Assembly: GCA_017994815.1 (NCBI GenBank)
Contig: JAGOJY010000019.1
Span: 1 to 64,000 of the forward strand
Direction of reading: 5' to 3'
DNA: 64,000 nucleotides
Source: Acidobacteriota bacterium
Lineage (GTDB): Bacteria; Acidobacteriota; Polarisedimenticolia; J045
Below, one piece after another: positions 7,949 to 15,400 of this stretch. The notes beneath the pieces were generated by a model. That model had not been told where the DNA came from. It did not search any database and saw only the letters and a program-made list of their open reading frames with translations. Position numbers and translations under genes: made by a program. The number at the start of each line of letters is the position of its first letter. The first letter of the stretch is position 1.

Positions 7949-9856
7949 TTACCTCGTCACGTTGACGATCACGAGCGCGGCGTTCGACAGTGCGCCCTTG
8001 TTGTCACGGACCGTGTAGCGGAAGGAATCGGTTCCGCGGAAGCCGAGCCGCGGCGTGTAGGTCACGGTGCCGTCGGGATTGGCGACCGCCGCGCCGTTGC
8101 GCGGGTTGGTGCTGACCCGGACCGAGCCCGGGACCAGCGTCCCGTCGGAGTCCGTGTCGTTGTTGAGGACCGGGATGGTCACCGGCGTGTTGCGCCGGGT
8201 CTGCGCGATGTCGTTGTTCGCGACGGGCGGGCTGTTCGGCTTGGGGGCGACGTTGATCGTGACCGTCGCCGGGGCGCTGCTGCCGTCCGCTGCGAGCGCC
8301 ACGTAGGTGAAGCTGTCGGCCCCGAAGAACCCGGCGACCGGCGTGTAGCGGAACGAGCCGTTGGTCTCGAGCGCCACGCTGCCGTTGTTCGGCTGGGCGT
8401 CGAGCTGCGCGGTCAGCGTGTCGCCGTCCACGTCGCTGTCATTCGCCAGCACGCCCGGCGCGGCAACGTCCAGCGGGGTGTCCTGCTGCCCGTTGTACGT
8501 GTCGTTCGTGGCCACCGGCAGGTCGGTGACGTTGGTCACCTCGATGCTGACCGTGGCGGTGTTGCTGTATGCCGTGCCGTCGACCGCCCGGTAGGTGAAC
8601 GCGTCAAAGCCGAAGAAGTTGGCGGCCGGCGTGTAGGCGAATGACCCGTCGGCGTTGAACTGCAGGCTGCCGTGCGAAACGCCGCTGACCAGCTCGGCGG
8701 TGAGGGGGTTGCTTGCCGGGGAGTTGTCGTTGACCAAAACGCCCGGGGCCGGTTCGTCGAAGCTCGCGTCCTCGGTCGCCACGTACTGGTCGTCGTAGGC
8801 GATCGGATCGGTCCCGGTGTCGTTGACCGCGAGGTAGGCGATCATCCCGCCGGGTGCGGCGGTGTCGTTGGTGGTCCCCATCATGCGGTCGAACAGCGGG
8901 ACCAGGCCGGGGACCGCGTGCTGGAACAGCGCGTCCTGCGTCTGGCCGGGGTTGAGGTAGACGCTGTACTGCCGGTGCGGGGTCGGCGCGAGGAAGCCGT
9001 CGCGGGCGATCAGCTCGAACTCGGCGCCGACGAGCAGCGGGACGCGGTTGCGCAGGCCGGCGTTGACCAGGCGCACGAGCACGCGCTCGTTGAGCGTGAT
9101 GTCGTGGTCGAGGATCGGACCGGCGTTCGGGTAAACCGCGCCGTTGATCAGGAAGTACTTCGGTTTGTACTCGATGGTGCTGGTGTAGGGCGCCTGGCCG
9201 TACTGCTGCGCGGCCACGGCCTGGTGCAGCGCGGGATCGATCTCGCTGAAGACGAACAGCGCCTGGTTGTCGATCGCGATCCCGGGGTACGCCTCGCCCG
9301 CCGGGGCAAGCGCGGTCACCGCTCCGTAGAGGCCCATCTGGACCTGGACGGCGGGGTGCGAGCCGCTGGTGTACAGGAAGGTGCCGGGGCGGACCTGGAA
9401 CGTGTAGTCGGCGGTGCCGCCATTCGGGGCCGCTTCCGGGGTGAACGAACGAACCACCGACGAGTAGTCGCCCGCCGGACGGCTGCCGGTGCCGGTCGGC
9501 TGGCCGGCGCGGGAGACGAACGTCGGCTGGAGCGCTCCGCCGGTGGCGTGAACCACGAACGACACCGGCTCCGGCAGCTCGTTCTTCAGGTGCACCGTCA
9601 GGCTCGTGTCGCCGGCCGCGACGGCGAGGACCGGGCCCGGCGAATCCGGCGCACCGCCGGCGACCGGGACGAAGTCCGCGTCGGTCTTTTCGAAGCCCCA
9701 CATCGGGATCGACGCCGACCCGACGGTCTTGTTGAACGGCTTGGCGACGAGCCAGTACTCGGCGCTCGACGCCCAGGAACCGAACGCACAGGCCAAGACG
9801 AGCGTGAGCGCCACCCGGCCCAGCACGTTCGATCCCTTCTTCGCGATCGCAGTCAT
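7949..9856 (-). CDS. Ligand-less two-domain cupredoxin protein with three cadherin-like repeats
   Basis: A 635-residue exported protein; I call it MCO-C. After the signal peptide (ending SWASSAEYW) come two cupredoxin domains with the same layout as the two upstream paralogues. Landmarks are PGPVLAVAAGDTSLTVHL, FLYTSGSHPAVQVQMGLYG and FLINGAVYPNAGPILDHDI. None of the copper ligands survives: the HxHG position reads VVHATGG, the HCH position reads TSG, and the second-domain HPxHxHG and HxH motifs are gone. Residues from about 340 onward hold three cadherin/Big_9-type repeats marked by PGVLVNDN, PGVLANDSD and IPVLNNDTD and by FxYTPxxxFxGxDxFxY. The ATG at 9856 is preceded by AGGAGG. Its role is probably structural: scaffold or surface anchor for the two ligand-bearing paralogues. 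Confidence 0.85.
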   Translation of the reverse strand: MTAIAKKGSNVLGRVALTLVLACAFGSWASSAEYWLVAKPFNKTVGSASIPMWGFEKTDADFVPVAGGAPDSPGPVLAVAAGDTSLTVHLKNELPEPVSFVVHATGGALQPTFVSRAGQPTGTGSRPAGDYSSVVRSFTPEAAPNGGTADYTFQVRPGTFLYTSGSHPAVQVQMGLYGAVTALAPAGEAYPGIAIDNQALFVFSEIDPALHQAVAAQQYGQAPYTSTIEYKPKYFLINGAVYPNAGPILDHDITLNERVLVRLVNAGLRNRVPLLVGAEFELIARDGFLAPTPHRQYSVYLNPGQTQDALFQHAVPGLVPLFDRMMGTTNDTAAPGGMIAYLAVNDTGTDPIAYDDQYVATEDASFDEPAPGVLVNDNSPASNPLTAELVSGVSHGSLQFNADGSFAYTPAANFFGFDAFTYRAVDGTAYSNTATVSIEVTNVTDLPVATNDTYNGQQDTPLDVAAPGVLANDSDVDGDTLTAQLDAQPNNGSVALETNGSFRYTPVAGFFGADSFTYVALAADGSSAPATVTINVAPKPNSPPVANNDIAQTRRNTPVTIPVLNNDTDSDGTLVPGSVRVSTNPRNGAAVANPDGTVTYTPRLGFRGTDSFRYTVRDNKGALSNAALVIVNVTR

Positions 9857-9870
9857 GGCAGCCTCCTGCT

Positions 9871-11163
9871 TCACGGGATCGACACGCCGGGAGGCTCGAT
9901 GAGCATGAACGTCATCATCCCGCCCGGGAAAATGTCGAAGTTGGTCAGCTCGCGCTCGGCGTGGGAGTGCCACATGAAGAAGTACGAGCTGTTGGGGTTC
10001 ATGCCGCCCTCGCCGGGCGGCAACTGGCCGGCGTTGCCGAGGTACGGGCTGCCGCTGTAGTACGGCCCGAAGGTCAGGTTCTGCGCCTCGGGCAGCTGCA
10101 CCCGGTCGGTGACCGGCTTACCGTGCCAGGCCGGGTCCTCGCCGGGCGCCGGATCGTCGCCCGGAGCGTGCCCGTAGAGGTCCCAGCCCATGCCCCAGCC
10201 GGTCCAGGTGAAGATCGCGTCCACGGTCTCGCCGGGAACGGCCGGAATCGTGAACACCTCGTAGCTGGAGTCGGGCCCGGCGTTCGGCGCGCTCTCCAAG
10301 AGCCGCCCGTCGCGCGCGATGATCCGCGCGTGATTGCCGTGGTGGTGGAACGGGTGGATGCTGCGGCTGGCGGTCACCACGCGCATCAGCGTTTTCTCGC
10401 CCGGGTGCTGCCGCGGCAGGCAGTTGTACGGCTGGGTCGGCAGCCACGCGACGTTCGGCGCGGCGACGGTGTCCGGGGCCGCGCGGCCGTTGAAGAACCA
10501 GTACACCGGCCAGTACGCCGTGGTGTCGATCTCGTCTACGAGCCCGAAATCGATCATGTCGTGGATGCTCGGGTCGATCTCGCTGATCAGGAACAGGTAC
10601 TCGTGGTCGAAGCGCGTATCGGCGTGGTTGTAGGCGTAGTTGGCCCCCAGCGCCGGGCGGACGATCAGCACGCCGAACAGGCCCATTTCGACCTGCAGGT
10701 CGGGCCGCGTCCCGCTCTCGTAGAGGTAGGTCCCGGGCTTGGTGGCCACGAAGGTGTAGGTGACGGATCCCGGAACGCCGCCGTTGTTGGCCGCGTCCGG
10801 CGCCTCCTGGGTCAACAGGCCCGCGACCCCGCCCTCGACCGCGACTGTCGCCTGGCCCGGGAAGATGATCGAGACCGGCATGTCCAGTTCGTTGACGAGC
10901 GTGATCGTGACCCGCGCGCCTTCGTCGACGATCAGCGTCGGGCCGGGGTACTGCGCGCGCGTGCCGGCGTTGGTCGTGGTGTTGGCGAAACCCCAGATCG
11001 TGATCGCGCCGCCTTCGGGCGTGGTGATCACGTCGGTCTTCGCGGTGAGCCTGAAGCTGGTCCCGGTGACACCGTCGATGACGGCCAGCGCGGGCCCGCT
11101 CGCCGCCACCGCGAGCAGCGCGAGGGCCACGAGGGCCGCGTGGAGCGAGAATTTGTCGGTCAT
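9871..11163 (-). CDS. Two-domain cupredoxin protein, copper ligands only in domain 2
   Basis: A 430-residue exported multicopper-oxidase-like protein; I call it MCO-B. The signal peptide is about residues 1-27 (ALLAVAASGPALA). Domain 1 has the fold landmarks PGPTLIVDEGARVTITLVNE and YLYESGTRPDLQVEMGLFG, but Glu, Ser and Gly stand where the paralogue has HCH. Domain 2 keeps IHPFHHHGNH (H270, H273, H274, H275, H278) and MWHSHAERELTN (H399, H401); the Cys of a type-1 HCH motif is Ser400. It therefore carries a half set of trinuclear-cluster ligands but no type-1 copper site. It starts with an ATGA overlap with the preceding gene, so the two are translationally coupled. Activity would need a partner supplying the other ligands, and the upstream paralogue does exactly that. 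Confidence 0.9.
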   Translation of the reverse strand: MTDKFSLHAALVALALLAVAASGPALAVIDGVTGTSFRLTAKTDVITTPEGGAITIWGFANTTTNAGTRAQYPGPTLIVDEGARVTITLVNELDMPVSIIFPGQATVAVEGGVAGLLTQEAPDAANNGGVPGSVTYTFVATKPGTYLYESGTRPDLQVEMGLFGVLIVRPALGANYAYNHADTRFDHEYLFLISEIDPSIHDMIDFGLVDEIDTTAYWPVYWFFNGRAAPDTVAAPNVAWLPTQPYNCLPRQHPGEKTLMRVVTASRSIHPFHHHGNHARIIARDGRLLESAPNAGPDSSYEVFTIPAVPGETVDAIFTWTGWGMGWDLYGHAPGDDPAPGEDPAWHGKPVTDRVQLPEAQNLTFGPYYSGSPYLGNAGQLPPGEGGMNPNSSYFFMWHSHAERELTNFDIFPGGMMTFMLIEPPGVSIP

Positions 11164-12410
11164 GGTGCGACCCCCGCGATCACGATCTCGGTCATCATGC
11201 CGCCGTAGTCCTGCGTGTCGTTGCTGAGTTGGTCCAGGTTCGTGCTGTAGAGGAAGTAGGTCCCGGGCGCGACGCCCGCGGTGTCGAGGATGACGTCGTA
11301 CGTCTCTCCGCCGCCGAGCGTCACGGTGTTCGTGGTGTAGGACAGGTCGCGGCCGCCCGGCCCGCGCAACAACTTCGCGCCGTGGCCGACCACCCGCATC
11401 GGGATGCCCAGGATCGTGATCGTGTGGAACTGGGTGATGTTGAGGTTCGAGATCCGCAGCAGGACTTTCTGTCCCTGCGTGGCGCGGATCGCGGTGTTCA
11501 GGTCCTGCGCCTGCTTTGGCTCCGGCGATTGGTTCCACAGCGCGTTCGGGTTGACGGTGTCCGGGTAACCGCGGCCGTTGATGTTCGAGAAGTTGTCCTT
11601 CATGTAGGCGAAGGGCAGCGGCTGGACGTTCTCGCTGGCGTCGTGGAAGTTGGTGTCGACCGAACCGAGCTGGACCGGGAACTCCACGTCGTAGTAGGTC
11701 GAACCGTCGCCGTCGTTGTAGGCGTACTTGTAGCCGGTCCGGTGGAGGAATGTCCCGAGCAGCGTGCTGTCCGGGAGCCTGTTCTGGGCCGGCCGCACCC
11801 ACAGGTTGCCGAGCATCCCCATCTGCATGTGCTCGGCCGCCTCGACGTGGCAGTGGTACATGTACGTGCCGGCTTCGTTGACGTGGTAGTAGTACGTGAG
11901 GCTCGAGAGCATGTTCGCGGAGATCGACGCTTCCGGTTCTCCGTCGAACACGGTCGAGGCGTTCGGGAACCCGTGCCAGTGGATCGAGTGCGGGTCGAAC
12001 AGGTCCGGCCGCATCACCATCGTGACGTTGGTCAGCGTCAGGTAGACGTCGTCCCCCTCGTCCACGACGATGCTCGGCGCCGGGAAGCTCGCGCCGAGCC
12101 GGCCGGCGACCGTCGCCTCGGACGCCGGCCTGCCGCTCACGTTGCTGAAGCCGAGCCCGTACAGCCGGCGGCGGGTGCCGTCCGACGCGGTGCCGTCCGG
12201 CATCACGAGGAAGCCGTCGCCGGCAGCGATGTGGAAGCACTTCTGGTTGGCCGGCCAGGTTTCGCCGGTGTCTTTCACCGCGTTCTCGTTCGTGTCGCCC
12301 GGGCACTGCACGCGGATGTTCGGGCTCTGGGCGAGGCCCGCGGCGGCGCAGAGGCAGAGCGCCGATGCGAGCGCCAGCCCCCGCGCCCAGCGGGCGTCCA
12401 GTGTCTTCAT
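11160..12410 (-). CDS. Two-domain multicopper oxidase-like protein, copper ligands only in domain 1
   Basis: A 416-residue exported protein; I call it MCO-A. The signal peptide is residues 1-28 (ALCLCAAAGLAQ). Domain 1 carries HSIHWHG (H144, H146) and YHCHVEAAEHMQMGM (H186, C187, H188, H194, M199). The Cys-x6-His-x4-Met spacing is that of a type-1 copper site. Domain 2 keeps the fold (NINGRGYPDTVNPN; TQFHTITILGIPMRVVGHG; GTYFLYSTNLDQ) but lacks the HPxHxHG and HxH motifs. The start ATG overlaps the stop of the giant upstream gene as ATGA, and its own stop overlaps the next start the same way. The layout recalls two-domain MCOs with T1 copper in domain 1, except that the other half of the trinuclear site must come from another chain. 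The substrate is unknown; metals such as Mn(II) or Fe(II), or phenolics, are possible. Confidence 0.9.
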   Translation of the reverse strand: MKTLDARWARGLALASALCLCAAAGLAQSPNIRVQCPGDTNENAVKDTGETWPANQKCFHIAAGDGFLVMPDGTASDGTRRRLYGLGFSNVSGRPASEATVAGRLGASFPAPSIVVDEGDDVYLTLTNVTMVMRPDLFDPHSIHWHGFPNASTVFDGEPEASISANMLSSLTYYYHVNEAGTYMYHCHVEAAEHMQMGMLGNLWVRPAQNRLPDSTLLGTFLHRTGYKYAYNDGDGSTYYDVEFPVQLGSVDTNFHDASENVQPLPFAYMKDNFSNINGRGYPDTVNPNALWNQSPEPKQAQDLNTAIRATQGQKVLLRISNLNITQFHTITILGIPMRVVGHGAKLLRGPGGRDLSYTTNTVTLGGGETYDVILDTAGVAPGTYFLYSTNLDQLSNDTQDYGGMMTEIVIAGVAP

Positions 12411-15400
12411 CGACGGTCTCCTTTCCGCGAGTTCTTCGGCGCCTTGGTCTTGCGCGAGCTCGGCACTCGGTCGCCCTTGGCCCTGTGCGAGCCCGCGGGC
12501 GCGTCGTTCACCGTCCCCGCGGGCACGCCGCCCTGGGGGTGGATGCCGCTGTCGGTCCCGTCCACGGCCGGTGGGTCGTTCGCGGGATTGCTGCTGGAGC
12601 TGTCGCTGCCGGCCGGTTGCGCCGCGACCTCGGGCGTGCTGCCCGGCAGGAGTCGCCACAGGCTGGCGGAACCGGCCGACATCCCGCCGGCCGGAGGTGC
12701 CGGGGCGGGTGTCAGCACCGGCGTCTCGTCGGCGCCGATGTCGATCCGTGTCGTGGTCGCCCCGGAGCGGTAGGGCCGCTGGTCGTTGTCGAAGTCGCGC
12801 CGCAGGTCGGCGTTGAGCGAGGTGCCGGAGGGCCCGGCGTTGATCGCCGGCGAGCCCGGGTTCAGGTGGTAATCGCCGTAGGGCAGCAGCGGGTCTGTCG
12901 GCAGCAGGCGCGGCCGGGTCAACGTCAGCGGGCCGAAGCGGATGTTGATGAAGTTCCCGCCTTCGTCGAACGCCGGCGCGGCCGTGATGCTGGTCTTCGC
13001 CTCCGGTTGCTGGATCGTCTGGCCCCGGTTGCCGTTGAAGTACTCGGCGTTGCCGGTCAGCACGTTCCCGGCCGGCATGATGTTGTTGCTCGCGTACAGC
13101 CCGGCCGGCACGTCCTCGCTCAGCAGGCAGTACTGCGGCGAGAGGTAGCGCTGCGTCGCCGTGCCGAGCACGGCCAGGTCGTCCCAAACCGGGACCTGCA
13201 GCGGGTCCGACAGGTCGGGCACCAGCCCGAACAGCGGCGGATCGGCCACCGGGTCGATCAGGAAGTAGAACTTGCGGTTGTGGCGGACGATGCTGTTGGC
13301 CAGCGCGGGGTTGCTGAACTCGCCGTACAGCGCGCGCGTGAGGTTGCCGAACTCGGCGGCCAGCTCGGGGCTGTGGGCCCGGGCCACGATCCCCGCCGGC
13401 TGCGCGCTGGAGACGTTCGGGCTGCCGGGCAAGAACGCCTCGCCGGCCGTCCCGGTCGACTCGTTGTTCTGAATCGTGTCGTTGATGATCGAAACACGCG
13501 CGGCGTCCTGGAGCGAGATGCCCCCACCGGCCAGCGTGGCGATGTTGTTGACGATGATGTTGTTGTAGATCTCGATGTTGTGCCACTGCGCGACCGCGTT
13601 GGGGAAGCGCTCGACGTCGAGCCCGTTGATGCGCTGCAGGCGGATGCCGCCGCCATCGCCCGCACCGGCCAGGTTGCCCTGGATCAGGTTCGAGATGACC
13701 TTCGTCGACCCGGCGCCCGGGGTGAGGCTGCCCGGACCGTTGAGCGGGTCGCCGCCGCCGATGAACACGCCGCCGCCGTTCACCGTCACGCCCTGGTTGA
13801 ACGATTCGTTGAAGATGATCGTGTTCTCGGAGATGCGTCCGTTGCGGGACTCGCCGTAGTGCCCGACGCCGCCGCCCTCGCCCATGCTGAAGTTGCCGCA
13901 GACCCAGTTCGAGGTGACGCGGTAGTTGTCGGAGCCGGTGAAGAGCGAGATGCCGCCGCCGGCCGCTCCCTGGCCGCCGTTGCCGACGACCATGTTGTGG
14001 TGGATGTTGAGCGAGCGGTTGTTCGCGTCGTCGTAGTCGATCTGTCCGTTTGGATCCTCGATCGTGTTGAAGGGGAAGCCGACGCGGATACCGCCGCCCC
14101 ACGTACCCGAGTTGCCGAAGATCCGGTTGTTGCTGACCTCGAGGAACCGGGCGTAGCCGTTGACGAAGATCCCGCCCGCGGTGTCGGCGCCGGTGATCCC
14201 GAAGCCGTCGATCCGGGCGTTGGGGGCCGAAACGAAGCCGCCCTGGGAGAGTTGGTTGCTGTTCTTGGCAACGACGATGATCCCGGGACCTTCCTCGGTC
14301 ATGAACGTGCTCGGTTCGGGAAGGTCCCAGCCCACCTCCTGGGAGGGGAGCAGGTCCACGAATCCGCCGTCGATGAGCGATCTCAGCTTGTCGCGCCAGG
14401 CCTGCAACTTCTCGCCCGGGGCCTTGACGGCGTTGATCGTGACCGCGAACGGTCCCCAGCCCTGCAGCCGGACCGGCTTGTGCATGACGACCAGCTCTTC
14501 GTAGATGCCGGGCGCGACCAGGATCAGGTCGCCCGGCGCCGCGGCGTCGATCGCGTCCTGCAGCGGGTGCGCTGGCCAGCCGGTCGTGTCCGGGTTGACG
14601 TAGCGGACCGTGCCCTCGCCACCGCCGGGCAGCGTGAGCGGCCCGATGGTGAACGTGACGCCGACGACCGAACGCATGTGGTTGTCGCCGCGCTCGACCG
14701 AGAGCTGGCCGGTCTTTGTCCCGGCCGGGATCGTGGCGGTGATCGCCCCGTCGCTCCAGCCGTCGATCGTCAACTGCGTGGTGCCGATGCGCACGACGCC
14801 GGGAGTGTCCCCGAAGCCGAAATCACGCATCAGGGTCTTGGAGTTGTTGGTCCCGTCGTACTCCGGGTTCGGGACCTCGGTCAGACCGAGCGAGGTGATC
14901 GTGATCTGCACACCGGTCGTCGCCGCGTAGGGGCCGCCCATGGGGCCCGACGCGGTGTAGATGCCGGGGGTGCCGTCGGTGAACTCGCAGTCGAACGGGA
15001 ACTGGCTCGGGCCGGCGAAGGCCGCGACCGGGACGACCGGCGTGTCGAGGTAGGTCGTCGTTCCCGGCATGTACTGGAACGTGTAGCAGAACTGGCTGTA
15101 GTGCTTCTGGTAGTGCGGGTCGGTGATGAACTGTCGCAGGTCGTTGGTCCCGTCGTAGTCCGGGTTGGCGATCGGGCCGGGCGAGTTCATGCAGGCGATG
15201 AACATCGCCGGCGACATGCCGCTCGCCATCGGCAGGTTGGCCGAGAAGGTCGAGGGCACCAGCCCGTTGTAGCTGCCCCAGCGGTCGGAGTAGACGCGGC
15301 CGAACTCGCGGCCGGTCCAGTCGCGCAAGGACACCGGCAGGTACGGCGGCGAGTACTTCTCGCCGAACGTCGGCGCGCTCGGGTCGAACTCGTTCGACAG

